Shown: positions 23,801 through 32,707, numbered from the stretch's first letter. The stretch: DNA of 36,522 nucleotides from Acholeplasmataceae bacterium (GCA_023264085.1 JALQTF010000011.1:1-36522); one strand, 5' to 3'. Notes: generated from the sequence alone by a model not told the origin. Numbers and translations: made by a program.

Positions 23801-25594
23801 ATGAATACATATCCACTAATTGACGCATTGTTTAACACTTTATACCCTCAAAGTTTAGAGGCAAAGCGTGATTTGTTACAATTTATAAAAGAACATGAAG
23901 CAACAAAGGTTGAATCGCCATGGTATACGAATACACCCATAGTTGCCATGACACTTTATGTTGATTTATTCTCTAAAGACCTTCTTTCATTGAGAGAAAA
24001 ATTATCATATTTCAAAGATTTAGGGATAAACTTAATTCATCTTATGCCATTATTAAAAACTCGAAAAGATGAAAATGATGGCGGATATGCTGTCGTTGAT
24101 TTTAATGATGTTGATGAGAAATTTGGAACGAAAGATGATCTTCTAGATATCATCAACTATTTCCATCAACATAATATTAAACTCATGATAGATTTTGTTT
24201 TGAACCATGTCGCAAAAGAACATCAATGGTCAATGAATGCGATGAAAGGCGACGTTTTTTATCAAAACTATTTTATGATGTTTGATGATGCCTTCATTCC
24301 CTCACAATTTGATTTGACAGTACCTTTAGTCATTCCAGAGAGAAAAAAAACAAATTTTACTTATGTGGACTCCATTTCAAAATATGTTTATACATCATTT
24401 AGCGACTATCAATGGGATTTAAATTATAAGAATCCTTATGTTTTAATAGACATGTTAAAACAACTCCATACATTTTCAAAATGGGGCATTGACATGGTAC
24501 GACTGGATGCTATACCTTTTATGTGGAAAACGATTGGAACAACTTGTCGAAATCTACCTGAAGTACACGTTCTTATGAGATTATTTAGAGCATTTCGTGA
24601 TTTAACATGTCCAAATGTCGCGCTTTTAGGAGAAGCAATCGTTGAACCTCATGAAATTGTCAAGTATTTTGGAACCGATGAAGCACCTGAATGTGATTTT
24701 ATGTACGGTGCGAATTTAATGGTAGATTTATGGCATACTGTTGCGACACAAGATGGACGTTTGCTTACTGTGGATGCAAATCGATTTCAATTACCCAAAC
24801 ATGCCACATGGCTAAATTATATACGATGTCATGATGACATAGGCTGGGGACTCAATGAAGATGCACTAAGAAGTCAAGGCTTTGATCCTTTTATGCATAA
24901 ACAGTTTTTAATATCATTTTTCAATGGCTCATTTGAAGGATCTTTTAGTAAAGGTATTGATTATCAAAAGAATGATCAAACTCATGATGCTAGAACAAAT
25001 GGAATGTTTGCTTCTCTTGCCGGCATCGAAGATGCTAAAAATCAACATGCTTCTATGTTATTAGATTTGTCCATTAAAAGAATAAAAATGCTAAATGGCT
25101 TATTATTTTTCTATCAAGGTGCACCGATGATTTATGCGGGAGATGATATCGGTATGTTAAATGATCTTTCTTATCTTGAGGATGATACAAAAAAAGAAGA
25201 TTCTCGATGGGTACACCGACCTTATTATGATTGGCAATTATATGACGATGTTATCCATCAAAAAGATCAACGTTTTGAAATTTATAGAGATTTAAAACAA
25301 CTGATTGCTTTAAGAAAAAAAGAACCTCTTTTAAGCCCTTTTACAAATCAACGCGCAATAAACATACATAATTCAGATCTTGTTGTCTTAGAAAAGAGAC
25401 ATCAAAAAGATGGTTTAGTCGGTATCTTCAACGTCTCCAATAAAACAACCTCTTTAAATCTTTCTTTTATGAAAGATCATGGTTATACACATATACAAAA
25501 AGATTTAATCCAAGGACGAAGCATATTAAAAAACCAATCATATATAACACTTGCACCTTATGAAATACTATTTGTTCCCGTAAAGACTGCTTAG
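23801..25594 (+). CDS. Amylosucrase-type GH13 (subfamily 4-like) glucosyltransferase/hydrolase
   Basis: 597 residues, no signal peptide, so cytoplasmic. A (beta/alpha)8 amylase fold with the amylosucrase hallmarks: GGYAVVDFNDV (94-104), MIDFVLNHVAKEH, QWDLNYKNP, MVRLDAIPFMWKTIGTTC with nucleophile Asp236, LLGEAIVEP with acid/base Glu278, NYIRCHDDIGW with His344/Asp345, and EDSRWVHRPYYDW. Amylosucrase splits sucrose and builds alpha-1,4-glucan while releasing fructose; related enzymes simply hydrolyse sucrose. It is somewhat shorter than the 636-residue Neisseria enzyme, mainly at the N-terminus. The SD is AAAGGG. Family is firm; transferase versus hydrolase is not decided by sequence. Confidence 0.85.
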   Translation: MNTYPLIDALFNTLYPQSLEAKRDLLQFIKEHEATKVESPWYTNTPIVAMTLYVDLFSKDLLSLREKLSYFKDLGINLIHLMPLLKTRKDENDGGYAVVDFNDVDEKFGTKDDLLDIINYFHQHNIKLMIDFVLNHVAKEHQWSMNAMKGDVFYQNYFMMFDDAFIPSQFDLTVPLVIPERKKTNFTYVDSISKYVYTSFSDYQWDLNYKNPYVLIDMLKQLHTFSKWGIDMVRLDAIPFMWKTIGTTCRNLPEVHVLMRLFRAFRDLTCPNVALLGEAIVEPHEIVKYFGTDEAPECDFMYGANLMVDLWHTVATQDGRLLTVDANRFQLPKHATWLNYIRCHDDIGWGLNEDALRSQGFDPFMHKQFLISFFNGSFEGSFSKGIDYQKNDQTHDARTNGMFASLAGIEDAKNQHASMLLDLSIKRIKMLNGLLFFYQGAPMIYAGDDIGMLNDLSYLEDDTKKEDSRWVHRPYYDWQLYDDVIHQKDQRFEIYRDLKQLIALRKKEPLLSPFTNQRAINIHNSDLVVLEKRHQKDGLVGIFNVSNKTTSLNLSFMKDHGYTHIQKDLIQGRSILKNQSYITLAPYEILFVPVKTA

Positions 25595-25607
25595 CAGTCT
25601 TTTTTTA
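25582..25607 (+). terminator. Terminator of the amylosucrase gene
   Basis: AAAGACTGC-TTA-GCAGTCTTT with a T run. The TAG stop codon (25592-25594) lies at the loop, so the last codons form the 5' arm. Confidence 0.85.
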
Positions 25608-25610
25608 TAA

Positions 25611-25635
25611 AAAAAACACTTGCAAGCAAGTGTTT
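25611..25635 (-). terminator. Terminator of tRNA-Val
   Basis: The minus strand reads AAACACTTGC-TT-GCAAGTGTTT followed by a T run. It is 12 bases past the CCA end. Confidence 0.82.
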
Positions 25636-25646
25636 AAAATATCAAA

Positions 25647-25721
25647 TGGTGGAGTTAGAGGGGATTGAACCCACGACCCCTTGCACGTCAAGCAAGTGCT
25701 CTCCCGCTGAGCTATAACTCC
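25647..25721 (-). tRNA. tRNA-Val(GAC)
   Basis: 75 nt including an encoded CCA (25647-25649). Acceptor GGAGTTA/TAACTCC with discriminator A; D arm GCTC...GAGC; anticodon arm CTTGC-TTGACGT-GCAAG with anticodon GAC (codons GUC/GUU); variable loop GGGTC. The T arm is GTGGG-TTCAATC-CCCTC, with one T-T mismatch in the second pair. It follows the CotH-like gene with no terminator between, but has its own promoter. Confidence 0.93.
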
Positions 25722-25734
25722 ATTCGCACTTAAC

Positions 25735-25762
25735 ATTATACATGATTTATGTTATGAATCAA
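25735..25762 (-). promoter_or_regulatory. Predicted tRNA-Val promoter
   Basis: The minus strand has -35 TTGATT (25757-25762), a 16-bp spacer and -10 TATAAT (25735-25740). The -35 overlaps the stop of the upstream CotH-like gene. Confidence 0.65.
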
Positions 25763-27171
25763 GTCGTAGCGTGTAATTGATTTAAAACAAATTCTGATTT
25801 TTGTGAAATGTAATCTGATAAATTTCTATATCCAAAAGGTAACGACATCATGGAATCTAAAACATCGTTATCATAAATTGCCTTATAGTTATCAATAAAT
25901 GATGTGAAAAAATCGAATGTAAATGATGTTTGAATCAGTATTTCAAGATGATCTTTATATTGTAGTTTAAAAGTATCTATTTCAAATAATACTTCCATTA
26001 AAGGATGGTTTATATCTTGACCAGCTAAGTATGAAAAAATCTCTCCATAATGATAGAGTGTATTAGTGATCAGTTGATTTTCAAATACAGGTGCGCCATC
26101 CCATCCTTGACCTAAACTATGATCAAGATCATATGGGATAACATGATAGGTTTCATTAACGATATCAAAATACAAATAATAATTATTAGCCATGGAACGA
26201 AAATCATCTGGGTTCCCTAGTAAAAAGCTTACTGCAAACATTTTTGATAATGCTTGAATATCCATATTTGCTTCAATAAATGCTTTTTTAAAGTTCATAT
26301 CATCACTCGCCAACACATCAATGAGTAAATGAAGTGCTTCATGTGAAGATGTATTCTTATTTGTTTTTAAATCATATGCAGGACGATAATTGATGGAGAC
26401 ATCTTTAATACCTATAGACCCTTCCATCAAGTTTGCTAAATTTGCAGGACCAAATTGTTGCCATAATGATTTATACAGATCACCAACTTCACCCTCCTTA
26501 TCATCAAACCGTCTTTTAATAAACCATTCATCTATAGGTTCAAATGCAGTCATGATACCAACATTATAAATTATTTGGTCAATATGAACTTCCACATAAA
26601 TGAGCGTTGCACGTTGTGCAACCACATCATAAGCGTCATATAACTTGAGTGCACCAAATTCATTCATATAAGTTTCATCGTAGTTACGATTATATTTTAA
26701 ATCTAGTTCTTCTAAACCAAAAAGAAAGCCTTGACGTTCAATTGTTGTAAATTGCTGATTGAACTTGAGTTTAAAATGATTAAGTTGTAAGTTACCTTCA
26801 TCATTTAAAAAGCGATTCCTCGAAAGATTACCTCTCGTTCTAAACGGTACATCTAGCATGTCAATCGTACCAAATTCGTCTTGATACTTGATAGTCGAAG
26901 CTATATATTCATCACTTCTATAATTACCAAATTGATTAAAATATGTCTGCATTGATTGATCTAATAATAAAGCATCCTCTTGTGTAATGGAAATGATTAA
27001 TGTTTTATGGTTTTCATGATTAAAAAACCGATCATAATTATTATCTAGCAAGATCTCTTCTTCATTGATAATCACTGGTTCCGTTTCTGGTATGAGCGTT
27101 GTCTCACATCCACTAAGGAATATACTAATGATAACGATTAAATTTAAACTCAAATATTTCTTAAACATCAT
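25759..27171 (-). CDS. CotH-like lipoprotein in a two-component operon
   Basis: 470 residues with signal peptide and lipobox LSGC (Cys22). CotH-type motifs: RTRGNLSRNRFL, HFKLKFNQ, DLKYNRNYDETYMNEFGALKLYD, RATLIYVEVHI, and the C-terminal catalytic-type segment LLGNPDDFRSMANNYYLYFD followed by YHVIPYDLDHSLGQGWDG. The Asp residues of the YDLDHSLG segment correspond to the metal-binding Asp region of CotH kinases. Its ATG overlaps the end of the histidine kinase gene (an ATGATG doublet; the first ATG is 27169-27171), so it is the third gene of a regulator-kinase-CotH operon. Extracytoplasmic location is well supported. Kinase activity and the target are unknown; the divergent beta-propeller lipoprotein is a candidate partner. 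Confidence 0.78.
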   Translation of the reverse strand: MMFKKYLSLNLIVIISIFLSGCETTLIPETEPVIINEEEILLDNNYDRFFNHENHKTLIISITQEDALLLDQSMQTYFNQFGNYRSDEYIASTIKYQDEFGTIDMLDVPFRTRGNLSRNRFLNDEGNLQLNHFKLKFNQQFTTIERQGFLFGLEELDLKYNRNYDETYMNEFGALKLYDAYDVVAQRATLIYVEVHIDQIIYNVGIMTAFEPIDEWFIKRRFDDKEGEVGDLYKSLWQQFGPANLANLMEGSIGIKDVSINYRPAYDLKTNKNTSSHEALHLLIDVLASDDMNFKKAFIEANMDIQALSKMFAVSFLLGNPDDFRSMANNYYLYFDIVNETYHVIPYDLDHSLGQGWDGAPVFENQLITNTLYHYGEIFSYLAGQDINHPLMEVLFEIDTFKLQYKDHLEILIQTSFTFDFFTSFIDNYKAIYDNDVLDSMMSLPFGYRNLSDYISQKSEFVLNQLHATT

Positions 27172-28510
27172 AAAATCTCAATACCACTTGTACACCTTCT
27201 TTTATATTTCTAATGTAAAATGACCCGTCATGTGCTTTCATCACCTGATCCACAATCGCTAACCCTAACCCTAGTCCATCAGAGTTCACTTTATAAAATG
27301 TTTGATTTAGAAATGGTAAATGTTCATCCTCTATTGGTTTTGCTTCATTGAAAATCAATATATCAAAATAATCTTGATATTGTTGATACTTAATTTCAAT
27401 CATTGCATTTATATTTCTAAATTTTATCGCATTGTTTAAGACATTTATTATCACTTGTCTTATACTCAGTGCATCAATATGTAGTATTTTAGCGGATTTA
27501 GGTTTAATATGGTCAAATTTGACGTCACGATGTATCAATGATAATTCATTTGTGATATCTTCTACAAGTGTATAAATCCCTAAATGCTTTTTGTTCAAGG
27601 TGTTAGTATGGCTTTGCAATTTAGAGATAAGCATGACATCATCCGTCAATTTCTCAATAAGTTTAATTTGAGTATGAATCATTTTATAATACATTTCAAC
27701 TTTGTCAGTGTCACTTGTAACTGTCAATAAATCGATTGCTGATTGAATCACAGAAATAGGTGTTCTAATTTCATGAGATATGTTTGCAATAAATGTTTTT
27801 GATAATTGTTCTTGTTTTTTTTCTTTTTCAAGTTCATTTTTCAGTGTGTCAATCGAATCTTTTAACCTTTTTTTCATAGATATAAAAGAAACCATCAATG
27901 TGTTGAACTCATCGTTTCTACGATTATAAGGTACTGACAGATCATTTGATTTAGTTAATTGTATGAGTTGATGAATTGGTTTTGAAAATCGTTTTGAAAT
28001 GAACCAAGCAGTTAAAATTGACATGATGATGCCTAAACTCGTGATATAGAGGAATAGATCATTAATGAGAGAAATACTTTGATTTAGACCTTCTAATGAA
28101 CGTTGATATACAAAAACATATTCTGTTTTAATCATTAAAACTTGCATAAAATTTTGATCTAATGTATCGATTTCTTCAATGATGATGCTTTCTTCGTTCA
28201 GCTGAATGAGTATTCTAATTGGCAAATTACTAGTATTGCCATAAAGACCTTGACCTGTCAAATCATAAATCATCATTCGACCATTATTCGTAGATAAAAA
28301 GTTATTTACAATTTCTAAATGATTATCTGGGTCACTTGAATTCAAATCTAAATATAAACCTTCTATCGTTTCAATCATTTTAGATTCTAAATCATTTTTA
28401 TAAATCGAAGGAACTAATAAGTTTTGAGCGACACCTAAAATAACAAAAACGATTACCATTATCCCAACGATAAATAACAAAAGTTTATAAAAAATAGGGA
28501 ATTGTTTCAT
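27161..28510 (-). CDS. Sensor histidine kinase
   Basis: 449 residues. TM1 about 8-30, extracytoplasmic sensor about 31-147, TM2 about 148-170, HAMP about 171-225. HisKA has IANISHEIRTP with phosphoacceptor His246. The HATPase_c has the N box VIINVLNNAIKF and the G box GLGLGLAIVDQV. The SD is GAGG. It overlaps the response regulator by 4 bp (ATGA) and the CotH-like gene at its 3' end. The sensor domain of about 117 residues lacks an obvious known fold by eye, so the signal is unknown. Confidence 0.93.
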   Translation of the reverse strand: MKQFPIFYKLLLFIVGIMVIVFVILGVAQNLLVPSIYKNDLESKMIETIEGLYLDLNSSDPDNHLEIVNNFLSTNNGRMMIYDLTGQGLYGNTSNLPIRILIQLNEESIIIEEIDTLDQNFMQVLMIKTEYVFVYQRSLEGLNQSISLINDLFLYITSLGIIMSILTAWFISKRFSKPIHQLIQLTKSNDLSVPYNRRNDEFNTLMVSFISMKKRLKDSIDTLKNELEKEKKQEQLSKTFIANISHEIRTPISVIQSAIDLLTVTSDTDKVEMYYKMIHTQIKLIEKLTDDVMLISKLQSHTNTLNKKHLGIYTLVEDITNELSLIHRDVKFDHIKPKSAKILHIDALSIRQVIINVLNNAIKFRNINAMIEIKYQQYQDYFDILIFNEAKPIEDEHLPFLNQTFYKVNSDGLGLGLAIVDQVMKAHDGSFYIRNIKEGVQVVLRFYDV

Positions 28511-29157
28511 CTTTGAACCTCAAAATAATAACCCACTCCAAATACAGTATGAATGCAAGAAACATGAGATAACTTATGTCGAATGCGTTTAATTGTTGTA
28601 TCTACTGTGCGTGTATCTCCATCAAATAAATAACCCCAACATGTCTCAAGGAGTCTTTCTCTTGAAATCACTTCTTTTGGGTGTTCAAAGAGATATTGCA
28701 ACACTTCAAATTCTTGTTTGGTAAGTTTTGTTTTATTTCCATCAACATTAACTTCATATGTATGCCTAATAAGTTGAAAGGCTGTGTGATTCGAATGTAT
28801 TACAGATAACATGTGTTCGATTCTTAAATGTAATTCTTTTAATGAAAATGGTTTTGTAAGGTAATCATCAGCGCCAAGTTCTAAACCGAATATTTTATCT
28901 GAGGCTTCACTTCGAGCAGTTAACATGATTACAGGAACTGAAAATGATTGTTTAATCTTTCTCAATACGGACCATCCATCTAAATCATCGAGCATCACAT
29001 CTAATATGACTCCATCGATCGTTTTAGAGGTTATCACATCCATAACCTCAGAACCCTTTGATACTAAAAAAACATCATATGAATGAGATGAAAAATAATC
29101 TTTTAAAAGCGTTTGTAAGTTGGTATCATTTTCAACAATTAGAAGTTTTTTATTCAT
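28507..29157 (-). CDS. OmpR/PhoB-family response regulator
   Basis: 216 residues. The receiver domain (1-120) has the acidic pair VENDT, phosphoacceptor Asp53 in VILDVMLDD, a Thr in MLTARSE and Lys in LTKPFSLKEL. The C-terminal winged helix (about 125-216) has KLTKQEFEVLQYLFEHP and RTVDTTIKRIRHKL. First gene of the operon with the histidine kinase and the CotH-like lipoprotein. No SD precedes its ATG, and the predicted -10 is so close that the mRNA may be leaderless. A likely target is the divergent lipoprotein promoter with 11-bp-phased repeats. Confidence 0.93.
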   Translation of the reverse strand: MNKKLLIVENDTNLQTLLKDYFSSHSYDVFLVSKGSEVMDVITSKTIDGVILDVMLDDLDGWSVLRKIKQSFSVPVIMLTARSEASDKIFGLELGADDYLTKPFSLKELHLRIEHMLSVIHSNHTAFQLIRHTYEVNVDGNKTKLTKQEFEVLQYLFEHPKEVISRERLLETCWGYLFDGDTRTVDTTIKRIRHKLSHVSCIHTVFGVGYYFEVQR

Positions 29158-29163
29158 ATCTAT

Positions 29164-29172
29164 ATTTTATCA
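29164..29172 (-). promoter_or_regulatory. Predicted response-regulator operon promoter
   Basis: The minus strand reads TGA-TAAAAT (-10 at 29164-29169). Six bases separate it from the ATG at 29155-29157, so transcription would begin at or next to the start codon. Confidence 0.5.
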
Positions 29173-29215
29173 TGATGAAACCATAAAAAAACGTTCGTTT
29201 GAAAATTGTTAGATG

Positions 29216-29250
29216 TTTGACACAACTTTGACATAAATCTTGATTATAAT
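29216..29250 (+). promoter_or_regulatory. Lipoprotein promoter with 11-bp-phased direct repeats
   Basis: TTTGACA at 29216-29222 and again at 29227-29233, then 11 bp, then -10 TATAAT (29245-29250). No -35 fits at 17 bp, and the repeat takes its place. This layout is that of OmpR/PhoB-class activated promoters. Confidence 0.6.
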
Positions 29251-29274
29251 GAATGTAATTCTTGGAGGTATCTC

Positions 29275-31179
29275 ATGAAAAAAATATTATTACTTTTTGT
29301 TGCTTTTCTATTTGTAATCACTTTAGCTTCTTGTGATCAAATGATCACACATTATTCAGTTGACTCGCATTCACAATTATCTTATGTAAAAGATTATGAT
29401 CAATTTAAACAACTCATCGAACAAAATCAAGATAGTTACAATCGGTTTTATCCTGAAGCTGTTTTTGAAAGTGTTGAAATGGATGATAATACAACTTCTG
29501 AAAAATCAGATGTTTCTACGACAAATGTACAAGTCCAAGGGATTGATGAAGGCGATATTGTTAAAGTAGATGATACAAGAATATATATGTTGAGCTATGA
29601 TGCATTTTATGTAATAGATATAACTACAGATGAAATGTCATTGTTGCTCTCTCAGTCACTTGAATCTTCAAGAGAGGATTCAAGTTATACATATTATCAA
29701 GAACTTTACATAACAGAAAACGAAGTCATTGTAATAGGTCAGCGTTATTCTTATTATTTACAATCTAGAGATGGTCAAACAAAAGAAAGTGATTTTATCG
29801 ATATTGAACCTTGGTACTACTTTGGTTTACCTGAATCTGTTATTGAAATATACGATAAAGCATCCCTTACATTACAAGATACCTTTTTGGTCTCTGGATA
29901 TTTATCAAGTTCTCGTTTAATTGATAATCGTTTATATGTCATTACAAAACAAGATATTTTTCTTTATGAGGATATTGATCCAAGACCTCAACTCACGCAT
30001 AATTCCGATGTTTATATGCAACCTTATGAAAATATTCAATACATTGCTTCTTTAGAAACTCTTGAAAACTATACCAATATATTATTTGTTGAATTCGATG
30101 ACACACTAACATATGAATTAAAAACATATTTAGGTCAAAGTTATTGGGGTCATACTTATGTCACTTTTGATAGTATTTATTTTGCAGGTAACACGTATCA
30201 GTTTGATGAATTGACGAATACGTATGTTTCTAAAGGTGTCATTATACGCTATATTATCAATACTGATGGTTCAACTTCCTTTGGTGGCTATCAAACATAC
30301 GAAGGTTATATCATCAATCAATTTGCAATTGATCAATATGATCAAACATTACGACTTTTAACAACAGATGGTTGGGGAGACACAGTAGTTAATCGTCTGT
30401 ATATATTTTCTTTAGATTTGAATGACAACAATGAGCCTATAATGAATCAGTTAGCATTATTAGATGAAGGTATCGGTAAACCTAGAGAACGTGTTCAATC
30501 TGTACGATTTAATGAAGATATCGTGACTGTTGTAACCTTTGAACAAACAGATCCACTTTATATCATCGATATTTCAAATCCATTACAACCACTAATTACA
30601 AGTGAGCTTGAAATTACTGGTTTTGCAACCTATCAGCACCCTTGGAAAAATGATACTTTGATTAATATTGGTTATGAAACAGATAATGAAGGTCGAATTA
30701 TTGGTCTAAAAATCGCTATGTTTGATACTTCTGATATTTCCAATCTTAACCAAATTGGTTCTGAATTAACATTTTTAAATGGTAATCAAGGTTGGACATA
30801 TTCTGAAGCTCTTCACAATCATAAAGCTTTACTTTTCTCTGAATCTCACGATTTCTTTGGATTTGCGATGACACGTTATCAATGGATTGAAACTGCCGAA
30901 AATTTTAGTTATATGAATATTCAAGAATATATGTTATTTAATATCGATTTAAACAATACAAATTTACCACTAAGTGTTAAAGCAACTTTTTCTCATCAAT
31001 TTTTTATGCAAACACTCACTTTAGATTCAAATGCGTATTATCTATCTTATACGTTTGGCATTCAACGTGCAGTTTATGTGAATGATATCATCTACTTCAT
31101 TTCACTTGGTGGTGTAACATCATATAATCTAAATGATTTAACAACGATGACAGATTCATTATTGTTATATTCAGAATAA
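29275..31179 (+). CDS. Secreted beta-propeller domain lipoprotein
   Basis: 634 residues with signal peptide and lipobox LASC (Cys20). After an N-terminal spacer, STTNVQVQGIDEGDIVKVDD (about 83-102) matches the entry motif of the bacterial beta-propeller family (Beta_propel, PF09826 type). Repeated strands such as DTRIYMLSYDAFYVIDI, DNRLYVITKQDIFLY, DPLYIIDISNPLQPL and VNDIIYFISLGGVTSYNL look like propeller blades. No enzymatic motif is visible; the family role is unknown. It is divergent from the two-component/CotH operon, with putative regulator-binding repeats at its promoter, and has a strong GGAGG SD. Probably a surface-exposed interaction protein controlled by the adjacent sensor system. 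Confidence 0.82.
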   Translation: MKKILLLFVAFLFVITLASCDQMITHYSVDSHSQLSYVKDYDQFKQLIEQNQDSYNRFYPEAVFESVEMDDNTTSEKSDVSTTNVQVQGIDEGDIVKVDDTRIYMLSYDAFYVIDITTDEMSLLLSQSLESSREDSSYTYYQELYITENEVIVIGQRYSYYLQSRDGQTKESDFIDIEPWYYFGLPESVIEIYDKASLTLQDTFLVSGYLSSSRLIDNRLYVITKQDIFLYEDIDPRPQLTHNSDVYMQPYENIQYIASLETLENYTNILFVEFDDTLTYELKTYLGQSYWGHTYVTFDSIYFAGNTYQFDELTNTYVSKGVIIRYIINTDGSTSFGGYQTYEGYIINQFAIDQYDQTLRLLTTDGWGDTVVNRLYIFSLDLNDNNEPIMNQLALLDEGIGKPRERVQSVRFNEDIVTVVTFEQTDPLYIIDISNPLQPLITSELEITGFATYQHPWKNDTLINIGYETDNEGRIIGLKIAMFDTSDISNLNQIGSELTFLNGNQGWTYSEALHNHKALLFSESHDFFGFAMTRYQWIETAENFSYMNIQEYMLFNIDLNNTNLPLSVKATFSHQFFMQTLTLDSNAYYLSYTFGIQRAVYVNDIIYFISLGGVTSYNLNDLTTMTDSLLLYSE

Positions 31180-31183
31180 AATA

Positions 31184-31220
31184 AAAGGACAATAATTTAA
31201 TGGTTATTGTCCTTTATTTT
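31184..31220. terminator. Bidirectional terminator, propeller lipoprotein / trk operon
   Basis: AAAGGACAATAA (31184-31195) pairs with TTATTGTCCTTT (31204-31215). It is flanked by A/T-rich runs on both sides, between convergent stops. Confidence 0.85.
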
Positions 31221-32707
31221 TATACCACTTGTTTTCTTGTAATATCTAATGCAACTTTACTTATCGCAATGAAGATCACATAAAACTCTAAACGACCTAA
31301 AAACATACCAAATGTGCCTGTCCACAATAAGAAACCTGGCGCATTTGCATTTAAAATTCCAACCGATAGTCCAACAGTTCCTAGTGCACTTGCAAATTCA
31401 AACAAGCTATCTTCAAACGTATATCCATATAACATGATCATGAATGCACCGATAAGTAATATCACAATATATGTTGTAATAAACATATAGTTTTGTGTAA
31501 TTTCATCTTGTTCAATGACCATTTTTTTACCTAAACGATTGATAAATTTTGTCCGAACAGTTTTTTTATGGCTTAACATGTCTTTGATTTGCCAATATTG
31601 TGACTTCACCATAAGTCCAATACGATACTGTTTGATTCCACCTGCTGTAGAGCCAGTACCTGCACCTAATATCATTGTTAAAATAATTAAGAAAAATAAT
31701 GTAGATGGCAAGTTTGTAAACCCAGAAATATTTTGATAACCAGTTCCTGTGATTGAAGAAATTAACTGAAAACTTGAGATTCGTAAGGATTCACCAAAAG
31801 TAAGTTGTAACTGCTGCATCACACTTATGGTTCCAAAAATAATCGATACAACTGCAATAAAGGCAAAAACTTTTAATTCAATATGTGAAAAAACATCTTT
31901 AAATTTTTTTCTAAATAGTAACAAATGAACAAAAAAGTTTGTTCCGCCTAAAATCATTAAAATGATGGTAATGATTTCAATTTCTAAACTTTGATAAAAC
32001 CCTATAGAGGCACTTTTCGTAGAAAATCCACCTGTTGCAACGGCACTAATCGAATGATTGATCGCATCAAACAGTGGCATACCAAATAAGACATAAAATA
32101 GAATGCCTAAAACAATATAGAAAACATAAATACGCATAATGATCTGACCTGATTTTAATAAATTTGGTACCAATCGATCACTATGTCCTTCTGCTTGATA
32201 CAATCGCATGCCTAACTTATCGGAAATAGCAGATGTTAAAACTAGAACGAATCCTACACCACCAAAAAACTGTAAAAATGAACGATAAAGAAGTAATATT
32301 TTTGGTGCATTTGTAACATCGACGACACTCAAACCTGTTGTTGAATATCCACTGGTGATTTCAAAAGCAGCATGTGTGAAACTATATCCTAATAGTAACA
32401 TTGGAATGGTAGATAAAAGGATGCCTAAAACCCAAGTACCAACAACTAGTACAGCATCCTGATGACGTGCAAGTTGACTTTTTTCAAATTGCTTAAAATA
32501 TCTTTGAAATAAAACACCTATGATGATAAGTGACAATCCCGGTATGGCAAAATTTAAACTTAATTGCCATTCAGATATATCAAAAAACAATGCAATAAGT
32601 GGCATCAACATGATGATACCAATGACAATCATAAACATTGTTAAATAACTAAAGATGAGTTTAAATCCGATTAATTTTTTAATGTCTGTCGTATTCGTAT
32701 CTTGCAT
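31220..32707 (-). CDS. trkH: TrkH/KtrB-family K+ transporter membrane subunit
   Basis: A 495-residue integral membrane protein built of four pore repeats. The filter-type segments are TSGYSTTGLSVVD, SAVATGGFSTKS, SSITGTGYQN and SALGTVGLSVGI, each with the key glycine. GAGTGSTAGGIKQYR is a conserved cytoplasmic stretch. It takes up K+ (possibly with Na+ or H+) under control of cytoplasmic RCK proteins. Its ATG overlaps the preceding RCK gene by one base (TAATG). Third gene of a three-gene operon. At 495 residues it is nearer TrkH than the shorter KtrB. Confidence 0.92.
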   Translation of the reverse strand: MQDTNTTDIKKLIGFKLIFSYLTMFMIVIGIIMLMPLIALFFDISEWQLSLNFAIPGLSLIIIGVLFQRYFKQFEKSQLARHQDAVLVVGTWVLGILLSTIPMLLLGYSFTHAAFEITSGYSTTGLSVVDVTNAPKILLLYRSFLQFFGGVGFVLVLTSAISDKLGMRLYQAEGHSDRLVPNLLKSGQIIMRIYVFYIVLGILFYVLFGMPLFDAINHSISAVATGGFSTKSASIGFYQSLEIEIITIILMILGGTNFFVHLLLFRKKFKDVFSHIELKVFAFIAVVSIIFGTISVMQQLQLTFGESLRISSFQLISSITGTGYQNISGFTNLPSTLFFLIILTMILGAGTGSTAGGIKQYRIGLMVKSQYWQIKDMLSHKKTVRTKFINRLGKKMVIEQDEITQNYMFITTYIVILLIGAFMIMLYGYTFEDSLFEFASALGTVGLSVGILNANAPGFLLWTGTFGMFLGRLEFYVIFIAISKVALDITRKQVV

